A stretch of DNA of 60,481 bases from Occultella glacieicola. Lineage in GTDB: Bacteria; Actinomycetota; Actinomycetes; Actinomycetales; Beutenbergiaceae. This document shows positions 44,833-53,190 of the stretch, one piece after another. A model generated the notes under the pieces. That model saw nothing but the letters and a program-made list of their open reading frames with translations. It made no database searches and was not told the origin of the DNA. The stretch spans positions 1 through 60,481 of the forward strand of contig NZ_SMNA01000017.1 of the NCBI RefSeq assembly GCF_004353825.1, read 5' to 3'. The stretch's first letter is position 1. Every line of letters begins with the position of its first letter. The translations under genes were made by a program, and so were the position numbers.

Positions 44833-47412
44833 ATGATCTCACCGGCCGGCCAGGGCGCAGGCGACGGCTTCGGCATGCCCCGGGTCCCGATCGGGTTCAT
44901 CGCCGCGCCCGAGGTGCGTCGCCAGCTGGGTTCGGTTCCGTCCCTGGTGGTCTTCCGCAGCCCCAGGGGCTGGGGGAAGACCAGCACGGCGTCGCACTGG
45001 CTGCGCCGACACGGCTCCGGGTACGACCGGATCTGGATCAACGTGCCCAGTCGCGACGTCGACCGGGAGGAGTTCTGGCGGATCGTGTATCGGCGCATCA
45101 GCGACGCCGGCCTGGGGGATCTGACGGGATCGGACACCTGGGACGACGTCCATGGCGCGATCTGGAAGCGGGGCCGGGACCTGATCATCGCGATCGACGG
45201 GCTGCACCACGTCACCGACCTCGGTGTCGACGAGGAGCTTCTCGCGCTCGTGAACGCGAACGAGTCGTTCCACCTGTTCGTGACGGCGCGCAGCGAGCGC
45301 CCGATCGAGACGCTCGCGAAGATCACCGCCGACGGCATGGTGTTCCGCGTGGCCCAGCTGACGCTCGGCACGGCGGAAGTGGCGGAGCTGGCCGAGGCGG
45401 TGGGCCTACCGGTCAGCCTCGCCGAGGCCCAACGGCTGCGGACCGAGCTCGGTGGGTGGCCCGCGCTCGTGCGGGCGGTCCTGGGTGACTCGAGCCGCGG
45501 CCCCGACGGTGAGCTACGGATCGACTGGTCCGCCGTCGAGAAGTACACACGCCTGGTCCTGAGTGACCCCGACGTGGCGGCGACCGCCGCGTTCGTGATG
45601 GCGATCGCCGTCCCACGGGAGTTCACCGAGGACATCGCCGCCCATGTCCTCGGGCGAGGCGTGGCAGACCTGGCGTTCGACTACCTGACCGGTTCGGGCC
45701 TGCTCACCAGGTCGGCCGCGCCCGGCCCGCCCGCCTTCCACTATTCGAGCGTGGTGCGCCATGCCATCCTGCGGGTGTACGCCGAGCGGGATCCCGAGGG
45801 CTACCAACGGGCCAACCGGGACATGGCCGCGTGGTACCGGGAGCGCGGCGTCGCCGATGCCGCGCTGGAACACGCGGTTCGCGCGGAGGACTGGCCCTCG
45901 ACCGCGTCGCTGATCGAGGCCTTCTGGGTCGAGCTCGTCTCGGGCCATCCCGACCAGGTGCGGGACGCGCTGGGACGACTGCCGGCGGCGCTGGTCCGGG
46001 GGAGCGCCCGGCTGCTGGTCGCGCGGGACTACATCCTCAACGTGGACACCTCCGAACGCTCGTTGTCGGCGCTCAGGGCGGGGCTGCTGGACGTCGACTC
46101 CGACCTCGGCCGCACGGGCGAGCTGAGACTGTCGCTGGGTCAGGTCCTGTCGCTGCGGTCCACGGGCCAGTACGAGGTGGCCCGGGAGATCGTCGAACGG
46201 CAACGGGTCGACCTGCTCACCGCGGAGGGGGACTGGACCGAGGACGTCCTCTCCGAGATGCCCGAACTGCTCCTTCAATGGAGCATCACCCGGCTGTTCG
46301 GTGCGGACACGGTGGGTGCCGCGTACGCGTTCCGGGAGGCCTACCGGTGGGCCGGCGAACGCGGGCTGACCCCGGCTAAGCGGGAGGCGGGCGCCGGCCT
46401 GGCGCTCTCATTGGCGGTACTCGGACACACCCTCGGCGCCCAGCGGTGGTTGGCGCGTGTCGAAGGCCTCGCCCGCTCCGACGACACCGAGCCGACCACC
46501 CTCGAGCACCTGAGCGTCCGGTTCGTGCAGGAGATCATCGACCTGGACTCCCTCCGGCTCGAGGTCGGACCGCAATGGTGCGATCCCAAGGTCCCGGTCG
46601 CGCTCGGCGACCTGAGGGCCATCGCGCTCCAGCTCCACGCGAGCCGGTCGATGCACGCGGGCAGCCGGTTCGACTCCATCGGCATGCTGGAGAGTTACCG
46701 GCAGCAGTTGCAGGAGCAGGGCCGGGGACCGGGTCTGGCCGACAACGTGGTGGTCACCGCGCTCGTGGACCTGCTGATCCAGACCGGCCAGTCCGACCGT
46801 GCCCGGGCGATGCTCGCCCACGCCGATCCGGCGAGCTCGTGGCAACGGCTGGCCCTCGCCCGTCATTCGCTGTACGCGGGGGAGTTCGAGGACGCGATCG
46901 CCTTCACGGACAACGCGGTCCCCCAGGCCGGCGTCCGGCCACGCACCGCCCTGCACCTGGCGCTGATCCGAGCCAGCGCGTCCCACCGCGCCGGACTCGC
47001 CGATCAGGCCGCCGATGCCCTGCACCTTGCGATCGCGGTCGCCGAGCAGAGCGGGCAGTTGCGGCCGTTCCTGATGGTGCCGCGGGCGGACCTGGAGGAG
47101 ATCGGTGCATCGATGCCCCAGGCCGCGGAGTTCCTCTACCGCCCGGAACTGGTGGACGCACCGGAGCTGTTCCCGGCCCCGCACGAGGCGATCCGGCTCA
47201 GCGAACGCGAGCTGAGGGTCCTCACGGAGATCGCCCCCGGCCTGTCGCTGAGCCACGCGGCCCGACGTCTGTACGTCTCGGAGAACACGATCAAGACCCA
47301 GATGCGCAACATCTACCGGAAGTTGGGCGTGCACACCCGCGAGGACGCCATCGACCGCGCGCGTGAACTCGGTCTGCTGGCACCCCTGGCGGACGTCGAC
47401 TCCGTCGACTGA
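44833..47412 (+). CDS. Large MalT-type (STAND-like) LuxR-family transcriptional regulator 2
   Basis: This 859-aa protein has the same layout as its neighbour: N-terminal NTPase, helical repeats and C-terminal LuxR HTH (about 787-859, LSERELRVLTEIAP and YVSENTIKTQMRNIYRKLGV). Walker A is altered (SPRGWGKTS, first Gly replaced by Ser43), and Walker B reads LIIAIDGLHHV, with D122 followed by Gly instead of Asp/Glu. ATP binding may persist with weak hydrolysis. The ATG at 44833 follows GGGGAGGAG; an upstream in-frame extension lacks a ribosome site. It is probably a tandem-duplication product of regulator 1. Confidence 0.87.
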   Translation: MISPAGQGAGDGFGMPRVPIGFIAAPEVRRQLGSVPSLVVFRSPRGWGKTSTASHWLRRHGSGYDRIWINVPSRDVDREEFWRIVYRRISDAGLGDLTGSDTWDDVHGAIWKRGRDLIIAIDGLHHVTDLGVDEELLALVNANESFHLFVTARSERPIETLAKITADGMVFRVAQLTLGTAEVAELAEAVGLPVSLAEAQRLRTELGGWPALVRAVLGDSSRGPDGELRIDWSAVEKYTRLVLSDPDVAATAAFVMAIAVPREFTEDIAAHVLGRGVADLAFDYLTGSGLLTRSAAPGPPAFHYSSVVRHAILRVYAERDPEGYQRANRDMAAWYRERGVADAALEHAVRAEDWPSTASLIEAFWVELVSGHPDQVRDALGRLPAALVRGSARLLVARDYILNVDTSERSLSALRAGLLDVDSDLGRTGELRLSLGQVLSLRSTGQYEVAREIVERQRVDLLTAEGDWTEDVLSEMPELLLQWSITRLFGADTVGAAYAFREAYRWAGERGLTPAKREAGAGLALSLAVLGHTLGAQRWLARVEGLARSDDTEPTTLEHLSVRFVQEIIDLDSLRLEVGPQWCDPKVPVALGDLRAIALQLHASRSMHAGSRFDSIGMLESYRQQLQEQGRGPGLADNVVVTALVDLLIQTGQSDRARAMLAHADPASSWQRLALARHSLYAGEFEDAIAFTDNAVPQAGVRPRTALHLALIRASASHRAGLADQAADALHLAIAVAEQSGQLRPFLMVPRADLEEIGASMPQAAEFLYRPELVDAPELFPAPHEAIRLSERELRVLTEIAPGLSLSHAARRLYVSENTIKTQMRNIYRKLGVHTREDAIDRARELGLLAPLADVDSVD

Positions 47413-47646
47413 GCCCGGCGCGGTCGACGAGGTCACCCTCCTCCCTCACCCGCACCACCCGTAGTCGCGGCTGCCGATTCACCAGCCGATCACCACGCGG
47501 GTGGCTACGCGGCCCGTCCGGATCTGGTGATCTTGTTCCGGTCCCGCCTCCGCGTCGAGTAGCCCATGACGCCGGTCGTGCCGGATCCAGACGACCGATC
47601 GCCGAGGCTGGGGGAGACACGTGAGCCACACAGCGGGATAGGACAT

Positions 47647-47668
47647 GCGGTGGCCGATCGGCCACCGC
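47647..47668. promoter_or_regulatory. 22-bp perfect palindrome
   Basis: GCGGTGGCCGA and TCGGCCACCGC are exact reverse complements with no spacer. As RNA it would be a 9-bp stem with a GATC loop. It may be an operator for a dimeric regulator or the terminator of the upstream regulator gene. Confidence 0.5.
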
Positions 47669-47717
47669 CACAGACGCGGCCGCCGTTTCGCTCCCCCCGG
47701 GACGACGCCGCACCACA

Positions 47718-47756
47718 CAGGGGCCTCGGTCGTCTCCCCCACGGCCGGGGCCTCTG
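47718..47756. repeat. 39-nt hairpin repeat, copy 1
   Basis: CAGGGGCC at the 5' end pairs with GGCCTCTG at the 3' end (one G-T wobble), with an inner CGG/CCG and CGT/ACG stem around CTCCCCC. It matches copy 2 at 35 of 39 positions. Confidence 0.7.
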
Positions 47757-47879
47757 TGCTCCGTCCGGCCCTCGCGTCTCACCCCCTCCGGGTCAGGAGT
47801 CACCCCGGCACGATCACCACCCGTTCATCTGTCGGGGGCATTGGTCCGGGCCGGGGGATCTGGTCAGATTGATCATGTT

Positions 47880-47899
47880 CGGACCGGTACACCGGTCCG
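47880..47899. repeat. Inverted repeat CGGACCGGT / ACCGGTCCG
   Basis: Nine-bp perfect arms are separated by AC. It lies between the two hairpin repeat copies. Confidence 0.5.
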
Positions 47900-47942
47900 G
47901 GTTCCGCACCCGCGACTCCAAGCGCGGATCCGCGGTAACGAG

Positions 47943-47981
47943 CAGGGGCTCCGGTCGTTTCCCCCACGGCCGGGGCCCCTG
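47943..47981. repeat. 39-nt hairpin repeat, copy 2
   Basis: CAGGGGCT pairs with GGCCCCTG. Of the four differences from copy 1, two fall in the outer stem and keep it paired by wobble exchange, which supports selection on structure. Confidence 0.7.
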
Positions 47982-48040
47982 CTTCGACGTTCGGCGCCGG
48001 TCGGTGTGAGCGAGACCGCAGTGGGGTCGCTTCCCCGCGG

Positions 48041-48070
48041 TTACCGCAACTGTCGGCGATGCCGTACGAT
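48041..48070 (+). promoter_or_regulatory. infA (alpha operon) promoter
   Basis: TTACCG (48041-48046), an 18-bp spacer and TACGAT (48065-48070), leaving a leader of about 110 nt before infA. Confidence 0.6.
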
Positions 48071-48185
48071 AGACCGTTGGGCGTGGCATGTCGCGGGTTC
48101 TCCCGCGCGCACCGTGTCGCGCCCGGTTCGGACCAGCAGGTCGGCGGGCACGTCGGCATGCACAGCACAGCAGTTAGCGGAGGAC

Positions 48186-48407
48186 ATGGCAAAGAAGGAC
48201 GGTGTCATCGAGATCGAGGGCAACGTGGTCGAGGCGCTGCCGAACGCGATGTTTCGCGTGGAGCTCACCAACGGTCACAAGGTTCTCGCTCACATCTCGG
48301 GCAAGATGAGGCAGCACTACATCCGGATCCTCCCCGAGGACCGGGTCGTGGTCGAACTCAGCCCGTACGACCTGTCCCGCGGACGCATCGTCTACCGCTA
48401 CAAGTAA
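48186..48407 (+). CDS. infA: Translation initiation factor IF-1
   Basis: This 73-aa OB-fold protein occupies the 30S A site during initiation. The sequence [20 protein letters not shown] and the end [15 protein letters not shown] are diagnostic. The frame is open far upstream, but GGAGG just before the ATG at 48186 and family length fix the start. It is the first gene of the alpha operon; rpmJ follows after 75 nt. Confidence 0.99.
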   Translation: MAKKDGVIEIEGNVVEALPNAMFRVELTNGHKVLAHISGKMRQHYIRILPEDRVVVELSPYDLSRGRIVYRYK

Positions 48408-48482
48408 CCCCCCTCTCGATCAAGCCGTCGCGAGCAAACCCCACGGGGCGTTGTTCCCGCGCGCGGCGGCAAAGGAAGAGCC

Positions 48483-48596
48483 ATGAAGGTCAAGCCGAGC
48501 GTCAAGAAGATCTGCGACAAGTGCAAGGTGATCCGCCGTAACGGAAGCGTGCGCGTCATCTGCGACAACCCGCGGCACAAGCAGCGCCAGGGCTGA
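48483..48596 (+). CDS. rpmJ: 50S ribosomal protein L36
   Basis: This 37-aa protein is the smallest 50S protein. The reading frame [20 protein letters not shown] continues to a TGA at 48594-48596. It is the zinc-binding form: CDKC, a third Cys in VICDN and His in RHKQRQG provide the ligands. GGAAGAG precedes the ATG. It lies in the usual place between infA and rpsM. Confidence 0.98.
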   Translation: MKVKPSVKKICDKCKVIRRNGSVRVICDNPRHKQRQG

Positions 48597-48765
48597 ACCC
48601 CTGACGCGTCCGGCGCACCCGACCAGGGTGACGCCACCAGCGCATCATCAGCTCCGCCGTCGCCCATGAGGGCGTACGCGGCGCAACCCCCGGTCGGAGG
48701 CCGGGGCCCGGAACACCGGGACGATGGTGCGGCAGACCTCCGATACTCACAGGAGTGAGAAGAAG

Positions 48766-49143
48766 TTGGCACGAATCGTCGGCGTCGACCTCCCCCGCGA
48801 AAAGCGGCTCGAGGTTGCGCTCACCTACATCTTCGGCGTCGGGCGTACCCGGGCAGCCGAGACCCTGACCTCCACCGGCCTGAGCCCCGACCTGCGGGTC
48901 AAGGACCTCACCGACAACGAGATCGTCGCCCTGCGTGACTTCCTCGAGGGCAACTACAAGCTCGAGGGTGACCTCCGCCGCGAGATCGCCGCGGACATCC
49001 GCCGCAAGGTCGAGATCGGCTGCTATCAGGGCCTGCGGCACCGCCGCGGCCTGCCCGTGCACGGGCAGCGCACCAAGACGAACGCTCGCACCCGCAAGGG
49101 TCCGAAGCGCACCGTGGCCGGCAAGAAGAAGGCCGCCCGCTAG
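48766..49143 (+). CDS. rpsM: 30S ribosomal protein S13
   Basis: This 125-aa protein contacts P-site tRNA and bridges to L5. It opens [20 protein letters not shown] and ends with [20 protein letters not shown] plus a basic tail. AGGAGTGAG at 48751-48759 selects the TTG at 48766; the ATG at 48724 would add an unconserved stretch. rpsK follows after 69 nt. Confidence 0.98.
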   Translation: MARIVGVDLPREKRLEVALTYIFGVGRTRAAETLTSTGLSPDLRVKDLTDNEIVALRDFLEGNYKLEGDLRREIAADIRRKVEIGCYQGLRHRRGLPVHGQRTKTNARTRKGPKRTVAGKKKAAR

Positions 49144-49212
49144 CAGTAGTCCGTCGACCGGCACACCGCCGGTCCGGATCGACGACCTCACCGAAGAAGA
49201 AGGAACCCCAGA

Positions 49213-49620
49213 ATGCCTCCCAAGACTCGCCAGGCAGCCGGTGCGCGCAAGCCGCGCCGCAAGGAGAAGAAGAACGTCTCCGCGGGCAACGCCTACATCA
49301 AGTCCACGTTCAACAACACCATCGTCTCGATCACCGACCCCTCGGGTGCGGTCATCTCCTGGGCCTCCTCCGGCCAGGTCGGCTTCAAGGGGTCGCGCAA
49401 GTCCACCCCGTTCGCCGCCCAGCTCGCCGCCGAGGCCGCTGCCCGCAAGGCGCAGGAGCACGGCATGAAGAAGGTCGACGTGTTCGTCAAGGGTCCGGGT
49501 TCGGGCCGCGAGACCGCGATCCGCTCCCTCCAGGCCACCGGCCTCGAGGTCGGCTCCATCCAGGACGTGACGCCGCAGGCACACAACGGGTGCCGGCCGC
49601 CCAAGCGCCGCCGCGTCTGA
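49213..49620 (+). CDS. rpsK: 30S ribosomal protein S11
   Basis: This 135-aa protein lies on the 30S platform near the E site. The sequence [35 protein letters not shown] and the end [12 protein letters not shown] are diagnostic. rpsD, which often follows, is absent here. A tandem repeat and a strong hairpin separate it from rpoA. Confidence 0.99.
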   Translation: MPPKTRQAAGARKPRRKEKKNVSAGNAYIKSTFNNTIVSITDPSGAVISWASSGQVGFKGSRKSTPFAAQLAAEAAARKAQEHGMKKVDVFVKGPGSGRETAIRSLQATGLEVGSIQDVTPQAHNGCRPPKRRRV

Positions 49621-49670
49621 GTCGGCATGTGTCGGCATGAGCCGGCATGAGCCGGCATGAGCCGACACTG
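49621..49670 (+). repeat. Tandem decamer repeat after rpsK
   Basis: Five consecutive 10-nt units (GTCGGCATGT, GTCGGCATGA, GCCGGCATGA, GCCGGCATGA, GCCGACACTG) start immediately after the rpsK stop codon. The middle units are identical or differ by one base. Confidence 0.7.
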
Positions 49671-49672
49671 AA

Positions 49673-49712
49673 GGGCCGGGCCGAGGCGGCGACCGTCGCC
49701 GCGGCCCGGCCC
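49673..49712 (+). terminator. Terminator between rpsK and rpoA
   Basis: GGGCCGGGCC (49673-49682) pairs with GGCCCGGCCC (49703-49712), and an inner GCGGCGA/TCGCCGC closes on CCG with a 3-nt bulge. It probably lowers transcription into rpoA-rplQ. Confidence 0.75.
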
Positions 49713-49819
49713 CGCACAGCACGCACCACAGCAGTACCGCACGACCCCCTCGACCGGACCGATGGGCGAGGGGCTTTGCATGGCGTCATATGGCGGACGC
49801 CTGCCGAAAGGACACATCC

Positions 49820-50824
49820 GTGCTCATCGCACAGCGCCCCTCCCTGACCGAGGAAGTCGTCGACGACTACCGTTCGCGGTTCGTCATCGAGCCTCTCGAG
49901 CCGGGCTTCGGGTACACCCTCGGTAACTCCCTGCGTCGGACCCTGCTCTCCTCCATCCCGGGAGCTGCGGTCACGAGCATCCGGATCGACAGCGTGCTCC
50001 ACGAGTTCTCGACGATCACCGGTGTCAAGGAGGACGTCACCGAGATCATCCTGAACATCAAGAACATCGTGGTGTCCTCGGAGAACGACGAGCCAGTCGT
50101 GATGTACCTGCGCAAGCAGGGCCCCGGCACCGTGACCGCTGCCGACATCACCCCGCCGGCTGGCGTCGAGATCCACAACCCGGACCTGCACATCGCGACC
50201 ATCAACGCCAAGGGCAAGCTCGAGATCGAGCTCACCGTCGAGCGTGGCCGCGGGTACGTCTCGGCCGCCCAGAACAAGAACTTCGACGCTGAGATCGGGC
50301 GCATCCCGATCGACTCGATCTACTCGCCGGTGCTCAAGGTCACCTACAAGGTCGAGGCCACCCGTGTGGAGCAGCGCACCGACTTCGACAAGCTCATCGT
50401 CGACGTCGAGACGAAGCGCTCGATGGCCCCGCGCGACGCGCTCGCGTCCGCCGGGAAGACCCTCGTCGAGCTGTTCGGCCTGGCCCGTGAGCTGAACACC
50501 GAGGCGGAGGGTATCGAGATCGGCCCGTCGCCGACCGACGCCGCCGTCGCCGAGGACCTCGCTCGCCCGATCGAGCAGCTGGACCTGACCATCCGGTCCT
50601 ACAACTGCCTCAAGCGCGAGGGCATCCACACCGTGGGTGAACTCGTGGCGCGCAGCGAGGCGGACCTGCTCGACATCCGGAACTTCGGTGCGAAGTCGAT
50701 CACCGAGGTCAAGGAGAAGCTGGTCGGCCTGGGCCTCTCGCTCAAGGACAGCCCCGCGGACTTCGACCCGACGCTCGTGGCGAACGCCTACGACGACGGC
50801 GACGACTTCGACGCCTACAACTGA
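49820..50824 (+). CDS. rpoA: DNA-directed RNA polymerase subunit alpha
   Basis: This 334-aa protein dimerises to start polymerase assembly. The N-terminal domain has [38 protein letters not shown] and [16 protein letters not shown]; the C-terminal domain that touches UP elements and activators has [24 protein letters not shown] sits upstream of the GTG at 49820, which gives [12 protein letters not shown]. The tail is acidic. rplQ follows after 41 nt. Confidence 0.99.
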   Translation: MLIAQRPSLTEEVVDDYRSRFVIEPLEPGFGYTLGNSLRRTLLSSIPGAAVTSIRIDSVLHEFSTITGVKEDVTEIILNIKNIVVSSENDEPVVMYLRKQGPGTVTAADITPPAGVEIHNPDLHIATINAKGKLEIELTVERGRGYVSAAQNKNFDAEIGRIPIDSIYSPVLKVTYKVEATRVEQRTDFDKLIVDVETKRSMAPRDALASAGKTLVELFGLARELNTEAEGIEIGPSPTDAAVAEDLARPIEQLDLTIRSYNCLKREGIHTVGELVARSEADLLDIRNFGAKSITEVKEKLVGLGLSLKDSPADFDPTLVANAYDDGDDFDAYN

Positions 50825-50865
50825 CCTGCCGGTCTTCCCATCTCGTTAGGAACTGAGGAAACACA

Positions 50866-51468
50866 ATGCCCAAGCCCACGAAGGGTCCCCGCCTCGGAGG
50901 CGGACCGGCGCACGAGCGGTTGATCCTGGCCAACCTGGCCCAGTCGCTGTTCGAGCACCAGCGGATCACGACGACGGAGGCCAAGGCCAAGCGGCTGCGT
51001 CCTCTGGCCGAGCGCCTGATCACCAAGGCCAAGCGCGGCGACCTGCACGCCCGCCGTCAGGTCCTCGCCGTGCTCTCCCGCAAGGACGTGGTGCACACGC
51101 TGTTCGCCGACATCGCTCCGGCGATGGCCGAGCGCGAGGGCGGCTACACGCGGATCACGAAGATCGGCCCCCGCAAGGGCGACAACGCCCCCATGGCGGT
51201 CATCGAGCTCGTGATGGAGCCGGTCAGCCCGAAGCAGGCCACGGTCCGCGAGGCCGAGGCCGCCACGAAGCGGGACGTCAAGGAGAAGGCCGCCAAGGCC
51301 GAGGCCGCCGAGGCCGCCGTGGCGGACGACGAGGCTGACGCCGTCGAGGACGTCGACAGCGACGCCGTCGACGCCGACGAAGCCACCACGGATGACGCCG
51401 CCCCCGCGGAGGACGCGGCCGAGGATTCCGACGAGGCCGACGCCGACGAGGCTGCGACCGAGAAGTAG
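50866..51468 (+). CDS. rplQ: 50S ribosomal protein L17 with long acidic tail
   Basis: The first 125 or so residues of this 200-aa protein are L17, which sits at the tunnel exit ([58 protein letters not shown]). The last 75 residues are a Lys/Ala helix-like stretch, then almost only Asp/Glu/Ala, probably disordered. L17 is usually 115-130 aa, so the tail is an addition. It ends the alpha operon, followed by a terminator. Confidence 0.97.
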   Translation: MPKPTKGPRLGGGPAHERLILANLAQSLFEHQRITTTEAKAKRLRPLAERLITKAKRGDLHARRQVLAVLSRKDVVHTLFADIAPAMAEREGGYTRITKIGPRKGDNAPMAVIELVMEPVSPKQATVREAEAATKRDVKEKAAKAEAAEAAVADDEADAVEDVDSDAVDADEATTDDAAPAEDAAEDSDEADADEAATEK

Positions 51469-51528
51469 AACCTCCTCTTCGGAGGACGAGACACCCGCCG
51501 CGGCACGACCTGCCGCGCCCGTCTCAAC

Positions 51529-51573
51529 GAGGGGCCCGCCGGTCCAGGACAACCTCCTGGACGCGGGCCCCTC
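51529..51573 (+). terminator. Terminator after rplQ
   Basis: GAGGGGCCCGC (51529-51539) pairs perfectly with GCGGGCCCCTC (51563-51573), with an inner GTCCAGG/CCTGGAC stem. It closes the alpha operon. Confidence 0.85.
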
Positions 51574-51628
51574 GCCTGTGTCCCCACCTCCGCCGTCGCG
51601 GATCTGACCGGGGACCCGCTGCCACCGG

Positions 51629-51658
51629 TGATCGGCGGGTGATCGGCAGATGATCGGC
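51629..51658 (+). promoter_or_regulatory. Three TGATCGGC repeats with 11-bp period at a hydrolase promoter
   Basis: TGATCGGC occurs at 51629-51636, 51640-51647 and 51651-51658. The third copy occupies the -35 position relative to TACCCT at 51675. The spacing is one DNA helical turn, as in activator or operator repeats. Confidence 0.5.
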
Positions 51659-51674
51659 AGGGCGACCTTCCACG

Positions 51675-51680
51675 TACCCT
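51675..51680 (+). promoter_or_regulatory. -10 box of the alpha/beta hydrolase gene (leaderless)
   Basis: TACCCT ends 6 nt before the GTG at 51687, consistent with a leaderless transcript. Confidence 0.5.
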
Positions 51681-51686
51681 GGATGG

Positions 51687-52406
51687 GTGAGCACACCGTC
51701 GATCGTCTTCCTGCACGGGATCCGGACCTCGTCCACGATGTGGCGCCGACAGGTCGAGATCCACGAGGCCGCCGGGCGCCGCGTCGCGGCCGTCGACCTG
51801 CCCGGTCACGGGAGCAGGATGGGCGAGCCGTTCTCGCTCGAGGCGGCTCGTGACGTCCTTGACGAGGCGGTCGCGTCGCTGCCCGGGCCGCACGTCGTGG
51901 TCGGGCTCTCCCTCGGTGGGTACCTCGCGCTGCACTGGGCGGCCCGCACGGATCGGCCGCCGGCGGCGGTCCTGGCCGCGTCCTGCTGCACGCAGCCGCG
52001 CGGCGCGGCGCTCGCCGGCTACCGCGCGGTCGCCGGGGCGATCGAGCGGTTGCCCGACCGGGGCCGGTTCCTCGGCAACACCATGGCGAGGCTGACCCTC
52101 ACGCCGGAGTCCGCTCTGGACGTCAACGCCGGCGGCGTGCCGTGGGGAGTGATGGGTCCGGCGCTGGCCGCGATGGCCGAGGTGGACACGCTCGCCGATC
52201 TGGAGACCATCGAGGCACCGATCTGGTTCGTGAACGGCGCCTGGGACCACTTCCGCACCCAGGAACGCCGGTTCGTGCGCGCCGCGCAATACGGACAGTT
52301 GTGCGTCGTGCCGGGCGCCGGGCACCTGGTCAGCCTCGATCAGCCCGAGGCGTTCGCGCGCCTGACCGGCCTGCTCGCCGAACGGACCAGGCTGGTCGCG
52401 GTCTGA
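51687..52406 (+). CDS. Alpha/beta-fold hydrolase
   Basis: This 239-aa esterase/lipase-type protein has no signal peptide and is probably cytoplasmic. The oxyanion-region HG lies at 10-11, the nucleophile S75 in VVGLSLGGY, the acid D187 in NGAWDHF and H213 in PGAGHLVSL. Its substrate cannot be assigned. It starts at a GTG placed by a -10 box 6 nt upstream. It is the first of several genes inserted between rplQ and truA. Confidence 0.85.
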   Translation: MSTPSIVFLHGIRTSSTMWRRQVEIHEAAGRRVAAVDLPGHGSRMGEPFSLEAARDVLDEAVASLPGPHVVVGLSLGGYLALHWAARTDRPPAAVLAASCCTQPRGAALAGYRAVAGAIERLPDRGRFLGNTMARLTLTPESALDVNAGGVPWGVMGPALAAMAEVDTLADLETIEAPIWFVNGAWDHFRTQERRFVRAAQYGQLCVVPGAGHLVSLDQPEAFARLTGLLAERTRLVAV

Positions 52407-52415
52407 GCCGACGGG

Positions 52416-53177
52416 TCACTCGGTGCGCAGGGACCAGGCCCGCACCCCGCCGATGATCCCGGCGCTGTTGGGCACGATGACGACGTCGTCCCCCAGCTTT
52501 TCGAGGACGGTCGGGGTGAGCCGTCGCGAGTTCCCGCCGCCGATGTACAGCCGGTCCCAGAGGTAGACCGGTCGCAGTGCCTCCACCACTCGGCGGATCC
52601 GCCGCGACCACTGCGAGTCGCCCAGTCGGAGCCGTTCGTGCTCACCGACGTACTCGTCGTAGGTCAGTCCCCACCGGACCGGCCCCTGGGACAGTTCCTG
52701 GTGCGGGGCGAGCATGCCCCCGTCGAACAGGGCGTTGCCGAGTCCGGTTCCGAATGTCAGCATCAGCTCCAGGCCGGCGCCGGCGATCACCCCGGCGCCG
52801 TGCACCTCGGCGTCGTTGAGCACCAGAGCCGGCTGCCCGAGCTGCCCGCTGACCGCGGCCCTCATGTCGAAACCGGACCAAGCGTCGACGAGTTCGGGGA
52901 GCACCCGGGTCCGCGGGCCGGCCTTCGTGATGTAGTGCGGGGTGTGGACCACCACGCCGTGCCGGATCATCCCGGGCATGCCGACCGTCACGCGTCCCGC
53001 CGGGGGGAGCCGGCCGGCCAGGTCGGCGATCAGGGACAGCAGGCGCTCCGGTGGCAACGGATAGGGCGTCGCCGCCCGGACCGGTTGGGCGTGCATGGTA
53101 CCGGCGGCGTCGAGCACGGACGCCTTGATGCCGCCGCCGCCACAATCGACCGCCAGCGTCGCTGGTGTGTCCTGCAC
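52416..53177 (-). CDS. ROK-family kinase, divergent polyphosphate-glucokinase-like
   Basis: This 253-aa protein belongs to the ROK sugar kinase family. The phosphate loop DCGGGGIK (11-18), catalytic LND (D122) and TFGTGLG (141-147) resemble actinobacterial polyphosphate/ATP glucokinase. However, the glucose-binding motif that usually reads EFGHLE is ELSQGP here (161-166), so the His and second Glu are lost, and the polyphosphate region is different. The substrate may not be glucose. The GTG at 53177 lies 7 nt after TAGAGT (leaderless). It is divergent from truA. Confidence 0.75.
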   Translation of the reverse strand: MQDTPATLAVDCGGGGIKASVLDAAGTMHAQPVRAATPYPLPPERLLSLIADLAGRLPPAGRVTVGMPGMIRHGVVVHTPHYITKAGPRTRVLPELVDAWSGFDMRAAVSGQLGQPALVLNDAEVHGAGVIAGAGLELMLTFGTGLGNALFDGGMLAPHQELSQGPVRWGLTYDEYVGEHERLRLGDSQWSRRIRRVVEALRPVYLWDRLYIGGGNSRRLTPTVLEKLGDDVVIVPNSAGIIGGVRAWSLRTE

Positions 53178-53184
53178 GAGCGTG

Positions 53185-53190
53185 ACTCTA
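53185..53190 (-). promoter_or_regulatory. -10 box of the ROK kinase gene (leaderless)
   Basis: On the minus strand TAGAGT ends 7 nt before the GTG of the kinase gene. No -35 box is clear. Confidence 0.45.

Larger units (their letters stand above)
47413..48185. other. 773-bp non-coding interval rich in inverted repeats before infA
   Basis: No reading frame here shows coding character. The interval contains a 22-bp perfect palindrome (47647-47668), two copies of a 39-nt hairpin (47718-47756 and 47943-47981), an inverted repeat at 47880-47899 and the infA promoter (48041-48070). It separates the second LuxR regulator from the alpha operon. Confidence 0.7.

Noticed and set aside
41913-47946. 13-bp direct repeats GGTAACGAGCAGG (41913-41925 and 47934-47946) flanking the two LuxR regulator genes, like attachment sites
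   Set aside because: Exact 13-mers are expected many times by chance in 60 kb of this composition, and there is no integrase or target-site structure.
47566-48009. Reading frames of about 130-150 codons in the gap before infA
   Set aside because: They cross palindromes and the duplicated hairpin, have no ribosome sites and no recognisable domains.
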